A stretch of 64,000 bases of DNA from Siphonodentalium dalli (GCA_032622095.1 CP136064.1:135861954-135925953); one strand, 5' to 3'; counted from the stretch's first letter, positions 33,292 through 45,054 are shown. Notes: generated by a model not told the origin, from the letters alone. Made by a program: numbers and translations.

Positions 33292-36200
33292 GTGTGCTGC
33301 ATTTGCACCAAATTTCGTTTAAATCAGCTAGATTTACCCGATTTGACCTTGAATTGACCATTTTGAAGGTCAAGGTCAGGTCCTGGTCATGATTTGACCC
33401 ATCCAAAACGCTCCACGGACAAAAGTATCCCTATGTATAAAATTTTGTAGAAATCCACCAGTTTTACCCCATTTGACCTTGAATTGACCATTTTGAAGGT
33501 CACGGTCAGGTAGGGGTCACGATTTGACCCGTCCGTGACACTTCCCTGAAAAAAAAGTACCCCTATGTAGCAAGTTTGGGCTCAATCGGTTGACCCGTCC
33601 CGAGTTGACCATTTTGCTTCCCAGATATAATTTTTAGCAGTGTATCGAAGATAATATTTAACATAGGATTTGCCATTCAAATCGATTTATGTTGATAAAA
33701 CTCTCATTTAAAAAAATTTTAAGCTGAGACTTCGTGTTGTCTGCGTGTAATACTTATATATTCTTAAAATGACAGAGTCCAACACGTAATTATGTTTTTG
33801 ATGAAAGAAATTAAATTTTTTCGATGCTAAATTTCGAGCGATACCGTTGTGTTGAATTGTAAACAAACGCTCTTTTATAGCGACGCGTCATATACAAACG
33901 CTCATTAAATTATCACGTGATTAACCCCCGCAGTGCCGTTTTTTGCGACTGAGAGTGGATAACGGGTGCTGTGAGCTTCTCCAAAACGCCGCGACGACCA
34001 TTCCCGTGGGATTTTACCTTTAGATGGGAAGTTTGGTCTCGATCGGTGCAGCCGTTTTTGATTCTATAAAGTACACACATATACATATATATTTACATAC
34101 GGAGTACTCAAAATATATAGGAGACTAGCAGGTTAGCCCGCCACTGGCTGCAATCGTCAGAAACATGACAATTTTTAATTTTTTTAATTAATTATTTTAA
34201 TTTATTACACTCCTATACGCGATTTCCATTGCAAACGCTGTTAATTAAAAATGGTAATGTCACTAGTGAATTATATCATTTCCCATGACGTCATTGACGT
34301 TACATCGCTTACTGATCTAGACTGAAATTTCGATGTTTCTCCACATCGGGATATTCATGCATTAATTATGTGTGTTTTTGGCGAACCAAATTGATACAGA
34401 AGTGTAATAAATAGAGTAATCAATTAGTTCCGATAATTAAGTTCAATAATTCACTCGGAACCAATTAATTACTCTCTATTAATTATTTCAATTAATTTTT
34501 TGTTTTTCAATTGAGTTAATTGTGCCTTTTTAATTTACTGGCTTTTTAAATTAATTTTTTTAATAAATTTTTTAATTTAATTTTTTGTTTTTCAATGAGT
34601 TAATTGTGTCTTTTTAATTTTTTAATTTAATTTTTTGTTTTACAATTTGACCCGATTTGACCTTGAATTGATCATTTTCAAGGTCAAGGTCAGGTCGGGG
34701 TCACAATTTAACCCGTCCATGACACTTCCCGTAGGTAGCAAGTTTGAGCTCAATCGGTTCGAGTCTATAAAGGACACACACATATATATTATTTGTGAAG
34801 ACCACCTCGGGTCGAAAAACTGACCCGATGAAAATGTCCCCCGTTCCTAGGAAGCCCTAAGTACGTAAGAATCACACAGAAGCGAGTTCCAGATAACGTA
34901 AACAAAACCGTATGCGAAAGCCGAAAGGAATAAAGAGCGTTAACCGGTTAACGAACCCAAATATGGAAGATCTTTATCAACAACACCGCAGATACGAACG
35001 CTCTTTAACTATCAACGCGATTAACCCTGCAGTGCCATTTTTTTGTGACTGAGAGTGGAGAACGGGCGCTCTGAGCTTCTCCAAAACGCCGTGACGACAA
35101 TTCCTGTGGGTTTTTACCCTTAGATGGGAAGTTTGGTCTCGATCGGTGCAGCCGTTTTCGATTCTATAAAGTATATATAAAACAAGTCTCAAAATATATA
35201 GGAGACTAGCAGGTTAGCCCGCCACTGGCGGCAATCGTCAGAAACATGACAATTTTTAATTTTTTGTTTTTCAATGAGTTAATTGTGCCTTTTTAAACTA
35301 TTTTTTTGTTTTTCAATTTGACCCGATTTGACCTTGAATTGACCTTTTAATTAATTTTTTAATTTAATTTTTTGTTTTACAATTTGACCCAATTTGACCT
35401 TGAATTGATCAAGGTCAAGTCGGGGTCACAATTTAACCCGTCCATGACACTTCCCGTAGGTAGCAAGTTTGAGCTCAATCGGTTCGAGTCTATAAAGGAC
35501 ATGCACATATAGATCATTTGTGGATAAAAATCTCCACCATTCCTTGGAACCCCTAAGTACGAAATTAAGTACGAAATTTCGTCTCAAGACGGTCAATGGA
35601 GCCGTATTTATACTCGTCGTGTATATAGACGCTCTTTATCAACGACACTGCGGATACGAACGCTCTTTAACTATCAACGCGATAACCCCACCGTGCCGTT
35701 TTTTGTGACTGGGAGTGAAGAACGAGTGCTGGGAGCCTCTCCAAAATGCTGCGACAACCATTCCCGTGGCTTTTTACCTTTAGATGGGAAGTTTGGTCTC
35801 GATCGGTGCAGCCGTTTTTGAGTCTATAAAGGACAAATATACACATATATTTACGTAGTTCTCAAAATATATAATAGACTAGCGGGTTAGCCCGCCACTG
35901 GCATGGTTCGTCTCATGCCTTTTTTCGAAAAAGCAATTGCAACAGCTTCCGAGACACGTATGCTGCACCTAGGTGTAAAAATCCGCCAGTTTTACCCGAT
36001 TTGACCTTGAATTGATCAGTAGGCTCTGAGCTTCTCCAAAATGCCACGACGACCATTCCCGTGGACTTTTACCGTTAGATGGGAAGTTTGAGCCCAATCG
36101 ATGCAGCCGTTTTCGAGTCTATGCGGAAGTCTCAAAATATATAGGAGACTAGCCGATGAGCCCGACGTTGTCCGGACTATTCAAAAACCAAATTTCAAGT

Positions 36201-36803
36201 CGATAGCTCCAACCAGCCCGACGTTGTCCGAGCTATTCAAAAACCAAATTTCAAGTCGATAGCTCTACCCGTTTCCGAGATCTGGTCTGCGCATGCGCAA
36301 AGCTGGCGTCGCACGGGCTCAGCGACCAGATAAAATTCGTATCCGGGGCAAGATACATTCACATACCAAATTTCAAGTCGATAGCTCCACCCGTTTCCGA
36401 GATCTGGTCTGCGCATGCACGAAGCTTGCGTCGCACGGGCTCGGCGACCCGATAAAATTCGTATCCGGGGCAAGATACATTCACATAACAAATTTCAAGT
36501 CGATAGCTCCACCCGTTTCCGAGATCTCGTCTGCGCATGCGCGAAGCTGGCGCCGCATGGGCTCGCCAATACGACAACAACGACCGCCTGGTCAAACTAC
36601 ACACACGTACCAAGTTTCGTCCCGATCGGTCGAGAATCAAAGATTTGTATAAATGACATACATACATACAGACATACAGACAGACAGACAGAGGTCTTCA
36701 AAATATATAGGAGACTAGCAGGTTAGCCCGCCACTGGCGTGGTTGGTCAGAAACATGACATTTTTTTAATTATTTTGTTTTTATTTATATTTTTTTTTAA
36801 TTT
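33292..36803 (+). repeat. R5 repeat field, right part
   Basis: R5 modules with GTTAGCCCGCCACTGGC at about 34132, 35213 and 36722 and a variant at 35884. They alternate with TTGACCTTGAATTGATCATT / TTTCAAGGTCAAGGTCAGG blocks (33340-33510, 34650-34700, 35330-35420). Non-coding. Confidence 0.75.
36180..36560 (+). repeat. 122-bp tandem repeat within R5
   Basis: AAATTTCAAGTCGATAGCTC recurs at about 36189, 36249, 36368 and 36490. Between the later copies lie TTTCCGAGATCT, CTGCGCATGC, GCGTCGCACGGGCTC and GTATCCGGGGCAAGATACAT. A single unit reappears at about 38005-38130. A GACATACAGACAGACAGACA tract follows at 36655-36700. Overlapping open frames on both strands come from the repeat. Confidence 0.85.
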
Positions 36804-37508
36804 TTAATATTGTTATTTTTTAATATTAATTTAATTTTGTTAAATTTAATTTATGTTTTTTTTGAATTTTTTAATATTTATTTAATTTTTATTCTAATTG
36901 ACCTATTTATTTAATTTTTATTCTAATTGACCCGATGAAATCCCCCCTTCCTAGGAACGACAGACAACGCATTCTTTGTTTTTCAATGAGTTAATTCATG
37001 GTACCCGTCCTAAACTTCCCCGTAGTCCCCGAAAAGAGCGGACAGTCAATTAATCCCGTCGTGAAATCTCTCTGCATAATATTTCGAGCGATAAGGTTGC
37101 GTTGAATTGTAAACAAACCCTTCTTTAGATCAATTCTGCCTTTTTAATCGAGATAATTGCATTTCGTCCCGCATCCGTATTTCGGACGCATGGGGCTAGT
37201 CGTTTAGCCACGTCGATTGCAATAAAGAGCGTTCGTTGTTAACAACTCCGTATATGGTCAATATAAAGATTGTTGATGCCATAACCCCCGAAGTAGCGTT
37301 TGCGGTGATTTTGATGATTAGGAGTGGAGAATCAGTGCTCAGAGCTTGTCCAAAATGCGACGTCGGCGATCCCCGTGGGTTTTTACACTTAATATACAAA
37401 ATTTGAGCTCAATCTGTCCAACCATTTTCGATTCTATGAAGTACCCACATATACACATATATACACACATATATATATACGTAGTTCTCAAAATATATAG
37501 GAGACTAG

Positions 37509-37584
37509 GATAGGATAGGATAGGATATTTTATTTAAATATACACATATTAATGCATAATACATTTGACAAATGTTATGTTGTG
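37509..37584. repeat. GGATA-containing insertion in R5
   Basis: The normal R5 phrase GAGACTAGCAGGTTAGCC is split after GAGACTAG by about 76 bases starting with GATAGGATAGGATAGGATA. R5 resumes with CAGATTAGCC. The pentamer repeat at one end suggests the tail of a short retroelement in reverse orientation. A second copy is at 46922-46997. Confidence 0.6.
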
Positions 37585-38572
37585 CAGATTAGCCTGCCAC
37601 TGGCGGCAATCATCAGAAACATGACAATTTTTATTTTTTTAATAAATTTTTCAATTAATTATTTTAATTAATTTTTGAATTTAATTTTTTTTTTCAATGA
37701 GTTAATTGTGCCTTTTTAATTTTTGAATTTAATTTTTTTTTTTCAATTTTACCTGATTTGACCTTGAATTGATCATTTTCAAGGTCAAGGTCAGGTCGGG
37801 GTCACAATTTAGCCAGTCCATGACACTTCCCGTAGGTAGCAAGTTTTAGCTCAATCGGTTCGAGTCTATAAAGGACACACACATATATATAATTTGTGGG
37901 TACCCGATTCAAGGTGAAGATGACCTCGGGCAGAAAAAGTGACCAGATGAAAATCTCCCCCGTTCCTAGAATGCCTAGTATGTAAGGATCACACAGAAAC
38001 GAGCTCTACCCGTTTCCGAGATCTCGTCAGCGCATGCGCGAAGCTGGCGTCGCACGGGCTCGGCGACCCGATAAAATTTGTATCCGGGGCAAGATACATT
38101 CACATACCAAATTTCAAGTCGATAGCTCCACCCGTCCTAAACTTCCCCGTAGTCCCCGAAAAGAGCGGACAGTCAATTAATCCCGTCGTGAAATCTCTCT
38201 GCATAATATTTCGAGCGATAAGGTTGCGTTGAATTGTAAACAAATGCTTCTTTAGATCAATTCTGCCTTTTTAATCGAGATAATTGCATTTCGTCCCGCA
38301 TCCGTATTTCGGACGCATGGGGCTAGTCGTTTAGCCACGTCGATTGCAATAAAGAGCGTTCGTTGTTAACAACTCCGTATATGGTCAATATAAAGATCGT
38401 TGATGCCATAACCCCCGAAGTGGCGTTTGCGGTGATTTTGATGATTAGGAGTGGAGAATCAGTGCTCAGAGCTTGTCCAAAAAGCGACGTCGGCGATCCC
38501 CGTGGGTTTTTACACTTAATATACGAAATTTGAGCTCAATCTGTCCAACCTGTCCAATCTGATTACATATTC

Positions 38573-38583
38573 AAGATGGCGGC
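38573..38583 (+). promoter_or_regulatory. YY1-like motif at the start of the ORF1 element
   Basis: AAGATGGCGGC is the YY1 consensus core. It lies near the inferred 5' end, as does the YY1 site of the human L1 promoter. Whether YY1 acts here is inference. Copy 2 is at 47986-47996. Confidence 0.45.
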
Positions 38584-38813
38584 CTACTAGTAATCAATTT
38601 TTTTTCTTAGTGGGAAAAACGGTATAACTCTAAAACCAGTGAGACTACAATAAAAACACATATGTATAATTAATACGACTAAAATCGGCAGGCTTTCACG
38701 ATAGAATGTACTACATTTGATCGATATATACAGCAGCACATAAGCAGTTCAAACGGGATTGCCTAATTTCGTTGCAAATTTCGTTTCGTTGCAAATATGA
38801 AATTGTTTGAAGA

Positions 38814-39761
38814 ATGCCTGGGCAAGAAAAACGTCCTCCTACATCCACTTCGAGCGCCAGTGGAGATGACAGCATGAGCACATCCAATCAGAGAAAAAAC
38901 AGGACTTCTGCTCCAAGTAAGAAAGTCAAAACAACAGAAATATCTAAAAACTCACAACAAAAAATAACCTTTGTTCCAGAGAAATCATCCATTATGGACA
39001 CAGATGCCTTACAAAATAGTTCCTCGAGTTTGGAGAAAGCCCTAGCACAAATCAACGCTAAGCTAGACTTGATGGTTACCAAGACTGACTTTGACAGAAG
39101 TTTGGAACCCCTCGTCAAAACAGAAAATCTCGAAAAAATAGTATCTAAATTGAAAACGGAGTTTGATGATAAAGTGGAGGCAGTGAAAGATGAGTGTAAA
39201 GGGCGCGTGTTTGATGTAGAGCTTGATAACAATATGAAGAAGATGCAAACAGAAGCAGAAGATCGAGATTCAGAAATGACCTCACTAAAGGATGAAATCA
39301 CAAAGCTAAGAGACAGAAATAACCACTTAGAGCAGCAGACGAGAAAGGAAAGCATAAGGATCTTTGGACTGGATGACACCGAGAAAGAAAGTATTGATGA
39401 ATGCGAACTGAAATGTGTTAAATTAATTAACGACAAGTTATCAATTCCAATTGAGCAAAAAGACATAAGTATCGCGCATCGAATTGGAAAATTCAGGAAA
39501 GGCCAGACAAACCCAAGAAGTGTGATTTGTAAATTTGTGTCGAGGAGAACAAAAAATGCAGTAATAAAGGAAAGAAAAAACTTGAAAGGAACAGGGCATG
39601 TGATCAAAGAAGATCTAACTGACACTAATGTTGAACTAATGAAGAAAGCAAAAGAGCTTGCTAGAGTCGAGGACACATGGTCTGTTGGAGGAAAGATCTA
39701 CGTTAAGTATACTGATCAAAATAAGAAGATCAAACAGATCAAAACCCTTTGTGATGTATAA
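38814..39761 (+). CDS. L1-type ORF1 protein (RNA-binding, 315 aa), copy 1
   Basis: 315 codons from ATG to TAA without interruption. Residues 1-60 are polar and basic. About 70-178 form a long heptad-rich, Leu/Glu/Lys coiled coil (for example SSLEKALAQINAKL, SLKDEITKLRDRNNHLEQQ). About 180-255 resemble the RRM-like domain of L1 ORF1p (ESIRIFGL, ISIAHRIGK, PRSVICKFVSRRTKNAVIKE). About 256-315 form the C-terminal domain (VIKEDLT, VGGKIYVKY). In L1, ORF1p trimerises through the coiled coil and coats its RNA as a nucleic-acid chaperone. No second ORF follows, so the product would depend on another LINE for reverse transcription. Long antisense frames over it are shadows. Confidence 0.85.
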   Translation: MPGQEKRPPTSTSSASGDDSMSTSNQRKNRTSAPSKKVKTTEISKNSQQKITFVPEKSSIMDTDALQNSSSSLEKALAQINAKLDLMVTKTDFDRSLEPLVKTENLEKIVSKLKTEFDDKVEAVKDECKGRVFDVELDNNMKKMQTEAEDRDSEMTSLKDEITKLRDRNNHLEQQTRKESIRIFGLDDTEKESIDECELKCVKLINDKLSIPIEQKDISIAHRIGKFRKGQTNPRSVICKFVSRRTKNAVIKERKNLKGTGHVIKEDLTDTNVELMKKAKELARVEDTWSVGGKIYVKYTDQNKKIKQIKTLCDV

Positions 39762-40141
39762 GAATGTGAACTACATGTAGTACAATATCGAAGATACACA
39801 CGAATTGTCGATACACATGTTTAATGTAAATACCAAATATTTGTAAATATTTTCTAAAGGAGTACCAAATATGTCTGATTTTCACAAAACCAACATATCG
39901 CAACATTGTGTGAATCCTGATACCTCAAATTACTAAAATGAAAACATGTCTATTGATACATGTAAGACCTTTTTCAAATCCACATACATAAATCGCCGAC
40001 ACTAATAAGTAAAATTGCTACTTACTAGTAACGTTTCTTAGGAAAAATATAATACATATACATTTATGTGTAAGATATATACAATCAACTGCGTCATTAA
40101 CTCTGAGTCACAACCTCATAAAAAAAATAAAAAAAAAAAAA

Positions 40142-40176
40142 TATGTGTATATATATGTATGTGTATATATATATAG

Positions 40177-40252
<76 letters not shown>
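40142..40252. repeat. (TA)n microsatellite, copy 1
   Basis: TATATG-type repeats lead into about 35 TA dinucleotides (about 40177-40246) and then GTGTATG-type repeats. Length is the same in copy 2 (49555-49665). Apparent poly-Tyr/Ile frames here are artefacts. Confidence 0.9.
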
Positions 40253-40253
<1 letters not shown>

Positions 40254-40739
40254 TGTGTTTATGTGTATGTATGGGTATGTATATATATGTGTGTGCATTT
40301 ATGTATAATTTATATACAATCTACTGTAACATCAACTCTAGTCTGCACACAAGTTCACTAACAATGGAGAATAAATCCATATATAGCTGTGCTGAAGTTC
40401 ATGTGATGTAATTGAATCATTAAATGTAACCAATGTAATTCCAAAAATTGGAAATGAAATTATTTATATTTATGCTGTGACTGAATTCATAAAACAAAAT
40501 TCCAAAAAATGTAAATGAATTCATGTACAATTACATGTATCATGTATGAACATCATAATGTGTTTGAATGTATAAGAAGCATTATCTTCATAGGTGTATA
40601 ATACTCATAAGTTTCAACGCCCGATATTTAACATACCAGATTATAAGAAGTAATATCACAATCCCCTTTCAACCTCAATGCCAAAATGTAAAGACCATTC
40701 ACGGTAGCAGCCCAAGTAAGTTCTGAAGAAAAGCTATCT

Positions 40740-41345
40740 TCAAAAAGCGATCAGCAAGGCCCCCACCCTACCCCTTAATACAAACATCGCCCCTGTAAGT
40801 AAAATCAGTATGTAAACATGATCCCGATTTGTAATTCATTCAATCCCCTACGACCCGATTTGTAAATCCTTCACTCCCTTATGACCCGATTTGTAATTCC
40901 ATTCACTCCATTACGACCCTCACTATGTATAAATTGTAGCCTTAAATACCGCAACCCCCCCTACAAATAGTGCCCCTGCAAGTAAAATCGATATGTCTAG
41001 ATGTTATCGATTTGTAATATCTTCACTCCCTTACGGCGGCCCGATTTGTAATCCCTTCACTCCATTACGACCCTCACTATGCCTCAACTGTGGACATAAA
41101 TACTGAAACCCCCTCCCAAATCCGTCCCTGCAAATAAAATCTGTATATCTACATAATGCACTCGATCTGTAATTCCTTTGTGACCCGCCCAACTCATAGT
41201 CATATACCGGTATATACCATAACTCCCTCCCAAGACATCCCTGTAAGTATAATCAGTACATCTGCAAATATTTGATTAGTAACTCCCCAATCTGCTTAGA
41301 GCCCTCACCGCAGCTCAACTCATAACTTTGTAATTCAACGCCCGA
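40740..41345 (+). repeat. Degenerate tandem repeat, about 110-180-bp period
   Basis: The ordered phrases GCCCCTGTAAGTAAAATCAG, CGATTTGTAATTC, TTCACTCCCTTACGACC and CCTCACTATG recur four times, near 40790, 40972, 41126 and 41237. No coding capacity. Copy 2 is at about 50153-50758. Confidence 0.7.
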
Positions 41346-42389
41346 GAAAGTAAAAAAAAATATTAAATAAAAAAAAATAAAAAAATAAAAAAAAATCACT
41401 GCTAATGGTTAATGCAATTAATTAATTATTATGTTTAACTTGATCTGCCCATCGCAGGAAACATAATTCATAAGATGGAAAGTTGGAAACATATTCTCTC
41501 ACTACACTCTCGTGACTGCAGTGTGCCGAGACCGAATGAGAGATGTTCTTGTTTTCCTTCACTGACCAAGTTAATGGACTCAATTAGTTAGTCACCAGTT
41601 CACTAGGATTCACATGTTTGTCGCTTTTGTGTGTAGTATGTAGATGGCTAGAATTGTATCCTGACCTGAGTCACAGTGAGTGAGTGAGGCTGAGCCTGAA
41701 GAGTGAAGTCAGTGAAAACTAATCACTAAGATAAATCAGTCAGCTTTAAAATGTCCATTTTCTGATTTCCTTGAACTGACGGTGTCAGCTATTAAATTTG
41801 GAGAAGTAGAAGGCACAATTTGCCGCTTGCAATGCCAATCAGTCCAGGTGAAAACAGACTTAAAATTTAACAGAACAAGTCAAATCACGGTGACAACAGA
41901 CCAGTGACCTTCATTTTCATATTTATTATTGATTTGTTCAGTCACAGATTCATCATTCAGTTTGTGTGTGACTGACTGAGTTTCACTGTTCAACTTCAGA
42001 AGTCTGGAGGCTTCCCAAACAATCGAGGGGCTTATACCACAAATTCAGCATGAAAACCACAATGGAGAAGTTTGAATTGCATTCGCCAAAATAACTAACA
42101 GGGCGCTGCCATTTTGTTGCAACGTTGCTATGGACCTATTTCAACTGATTCCACATTAATCATTTAATTTTGAATAATTTGTTTTTCAAATTTAATAGTA
42201 TTATTATGGGGAGGCTGATCGAAGAAGAACAAGGGGTACGCATCTAAGATGCTTTTGTCAAGTTTTTTGGCAGTCGAACCAAAGTCGAACCGCCAATAAC
42301 ACACTCCGGGGAAAAAAGTCAGACGGTGGTATATTATTGCAATAGACCTATATACCAAATATCAATTGAATCCATTAATATTTCATTGA
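41346..42389. other. Unassigned sequence in the duplicated block
   Basis: After a T-interrupted A-run (41351-41395) I see no gene or element. CACTGACTG/CAGTGAGTGA-type short repeats occur at 41520-42000. Confidence 0.4.
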
Positions 42390-42880
42390 GTTATCGCACT
42401 AACGGTGATAAAATTGTTATTAAAATAGACAAACTAAGACCCATAACTCCGGAAAAAAAATTCGGACAAACCATGTTTTCGAACTCGTCCGAGATATTGT
42501 TGCAAGAGACTCATATACCAAATATTGTTTAAATCGGTTAATATTTCATTGAGTTATCACGCTAACGGTGATAACATTGCTAAAAATAGACAAACTAAGA
42601 CCCATAACTCTGCGAAAAAAATTCGGACAAACCTGGTTTTCGAACTCGTCCGAGATATTGTTGCAGGAGACTCAAATTTCAAATATTGTTGAAATCGGTT
42701 AATATTTCATCGAGTTTATATCGCGCTAACGGTGATAACATTGCTAAAAATAGACAAACTAAGACCCATAACTCTGCGAAAAAAATTCGGACAAACCTGG
42801 TTTTCGAACTCGTCCGAGATATTGTTGATGAAAGTGTCAATGACACTGTAGCTCAACTTTGGGAAGAAGTTAAATTTGTG
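42390..42880 (+). repeat. 161-bp tandem unit, three copies
   Basis: AAACTAAGACCCATAACTC occurs at about 42431, 42592 and 42756, each followed by AAAAATTCGGACAAACC, CGAACTCGTCCGAGATATTG and TATTTCATTGAGTTATC. It precedes the R4 array, and two further units follow that array at 44560-44880. The two repeat types thus bracket one another. Copy 2 is at 51803-52293. Confidence 0.85.
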
Positions 42881-42904
42881 TGATGAGCAATGAATGGAAA
42901 GATT

Positions 42905-44475
42905 TTGAATTGAATTTTGAAATCCAAGATGGCCGCTGGCAGCCATGTTTTCGTCCGAATGACCACAAAATGACTCGTTCCCATCTACATTCCAATTTAA
43001 ACAGCCATGACAAATTTCATGATGATCAGACTAAAGCTACGACCTGTAGCCCGTGCTAAAGGATTTAGTCATACAAAGAGTAAAATCCAAGATGGCTGCT
43101 GGCGGCCATGTTTTTTGGCCGAATGAACCCAAAATGACTCGTTCCCATCTACATGTCATTGTTAACATCCATGACACATTTTATGATGATCCGACCAAAG
43201 GTACGACCTGTAGGCCGTGCCAAAGAATTTAGTCATGCAAAGAGTAAATCTAAGATGGCTGCCGGCGGCCATGTTTTTTGGCCGAATGACCCCAAAATTA
43301 CTCGTTCCCATCTACATGTCAATGTTAACATTCATGACAAATTTCATGATGATCAGACCAAAGGTACGACCTGTAGCCCGTACTAATGGATTGAATTTTG
43401 AAATCCAAGATGGCCGCTAGCGGCCATGTTGTTTGTCCGAATGACCCCAAAATGACTCGTTCCCATCTACATTCCAATATCAATAGCCATGACAAATTTC
43501 ATGATGATCAGACAAAAGGTACGACCTGTAGCCAGTGCTAAAGGATTTAGTCATACAAAGAGTAAAATCCAAAATGGCTGCTGGCGGCCATGTTTTTTTG
43601 CCGAATGACTCCAAAATTACTCGTTGCCATCTACATGTCATTGTTAACATCCATGACACATTTTATGATGATCCGACCAAAGGTACGACCTGTAGGCCGT
43701 GCCAAATAATTTAGTCATGCAAAGAGTAAATCTAAGATGGCTGCCGGTGGCCATTTTTTTTGGCCGAATGACCCCAAAATTACTCGTTCCCATCTACATG
43801 TCAATGTTAACATTCATGACAAATTTCATGATGATCAGACCAAATGTACGACCTGTAGCCCGTGCTAATGGATTGAATTTTGAAATCCAAGATGGCCGCT
43901 GGCAGCCATGTTGTTTGCCCGAATGACCCCAAAATGACTCGTTCCCATCTACATTCCAATTTCAACAGCCATGACAAATTTCATGATGATCAGACTAAAG
44001 CTACGACCTGTAGCCCGTGCTAAAGGATTTAGTCATACAAAGAGTAAAATCCAAAATGGCTGCTGGCGGCCATGTTTTTTTTCTTCGAATGACTCCAAAA
44101 TGACTCGTTCCCATCTACATGTCATTGTTAACATCCATGAAAAAATTTAAGATGATCCGATCAAAGGTACGACCTGTAGGCCGTGCCAAAGAATTTAGTC
44201 ATGTTTTTTGGCCGAACAACTCCAAAATTACTCGTTCCCATCTACATGTCAATGTTAACATTCATGACAAATTTCATGATGATCAGACGAACAGTACGAC
44301 CTGTAGCCCATGCTAATGGATTGAATATTGAAATCCAAGATGGCCACTGGCGGCCATGTTTTTTTCCCGAATGAACCCAAAATGACTCGTTCCCATCTAC
44401 ATGTCAATGTCAACAGCTATGACAAATTTCATAATGATCCGACCAAAGGTACGACCTGTAGCCCATGCTAGAGGA
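42905..44475 (+). repeat. R4 higher-order repeat array
   Basis: AAGATGGC (or AAAATGGC) starts at 42926, 43089, 43252, 43407, 43571, 43734, 43889, 44053 and 44337. Spacing is 163-163-155, 164-163-155, 164-(284, one unit deleted). Three unit types alternate, and a 482-bp trimer is the true period, repeated about 3.3 times. Each unit contains the inverted pair AAGATGGCCGC / GCGGCCATGTT, then ACTCGTTCCCATCTACAT and GGTACGACCTGTAG. Copy 2 is at 52318-53888. Open frames of 60-77 codons come from the repeat. Confidence 0.9.
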
Positions 44476-44575
44476 AATTGTTGACGCATCACACACGCAC
44501 ACACACACAGACGACAGACGACAAAGCCATGGCAATAGCTCAAACTTTACAAAGTAAAGTTGAGCTAAAAATAGA
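44476..44575 (+). repeat. R4 tail: GACGACAGACGAC tract and hairpin
   Basis: CACACACGCACACACACACA and GACGACAGACGAC, then a hairpin at 44537-44566 (AGCTCAAACTTTAC, loop AAA, GTAAAGTTGAGCT), then AAAAA. Same end layout as R1, R3 and R7. Copy 2 hairpin is at 53950-53979. Confidence 0.85.
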
Positions 44576-45020
44576 TAAACTAAGACCCATAACTTTGCGA
44601 AAAAAATTCGGACAAACCTGGTTTTCGAACTCGTCCGAGATATTGTTGCAGGAGACTCATATACCAAATATTGTTGAAATCGGTTAATATTTCATCAAGT
44701 TATCGCGCTAACGGTGATAAAATTGCTAAAAATAGACAAACTAAGACCCATAACTCCGGAATTTTTTTTCGGACAAACCTGGTTTTCGAATTTGTCCGAG
44801 ATATTGTTGCAAGAGTCTCATATACCGAATATTGTTGAAATTGATTAATATTTGCGTGAGTTATCGCGCTAACCGTGAAAAACTAAAAAAAAAGTCATCA
44901 AAGATGAATAACTCTTGTCAAAAAGTCGGACGTGACCCATTTTCTACAGGCAGTAATTAGTCATTGGGAGCAACTCACGTACCAAATTTTTTTTGAATCC
45001 GTTCACAAATGTCAAAGTTG
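44576..45020 (+). repeat. 161-bp unit, two more copies, then spacer
   Basis: Two further units (CCCATAACTTTGCG near 44587, CCCATAACTCCGG near 44748) and a third diverged one (GAATAACTCTTGTC near 44907). Copy 2 is at 53989-54433. Confidence 0.75.
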
Positions 45021-45054
45021 TAAGGCATTCTTTAGGCCCGCCCGCTAGGCCCGC

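Larger units (their letters stand above)
38550..40140 (+). mobile_element. ORF1-only L1-like LINE, copy 1
   Basis: R5 sequence breaks off at about 38549 and unrelated sequence begins, with a possible YY1 site 24 bases in (38573-38583). A 264-base leader, one ORF1 gene, a 370-base trailer and an A-rich end (about 40120-40141) follow. No endonuclease or reverse-transcriptase frame occurs on either strand. The layout matches half-L1 (HAL1) elements of mammals, which keep only ORF1. Exact ends and a target duplication could not be fixed. Confidence 0.6.

Noticed and set aside
34725-34775. GGTTCGAGTCT as a tRNA-type B box of a SINE
   Set aside because: No matching A box at the proper distance and no cloverleaf. 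The phrase is part of the R5 sentence in every copy.
36237-36726. Overlapping 84-119-codon frames on both strands
   Set aside because: They come from the 122-bp tandem repeat. The plus- and minus-strand frames mirror one another.
38888-39676. 262-codon minus-strand frame over ORF1 (also at 48301-49089)
   Set aside because: Antisense shadow. Its Ser/Phe/Leu-rich sequence is what the lysine- and glutamate-rich coiled coil gives on the other strand.
40116-40411. Poly-Tyr/Ile frames over the (TA)n tract (also at 49529-49824)
   Set aside because: Products of dinucleotide repeat translation.
42653-44667. Repeated 60-85-codon frames in the R4 array (also in copy 2)
   Set aside because: The frames recur only because the DNA unit repeats. 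Substitutions and indels between units are not codon-like and units are deleted out of frame.
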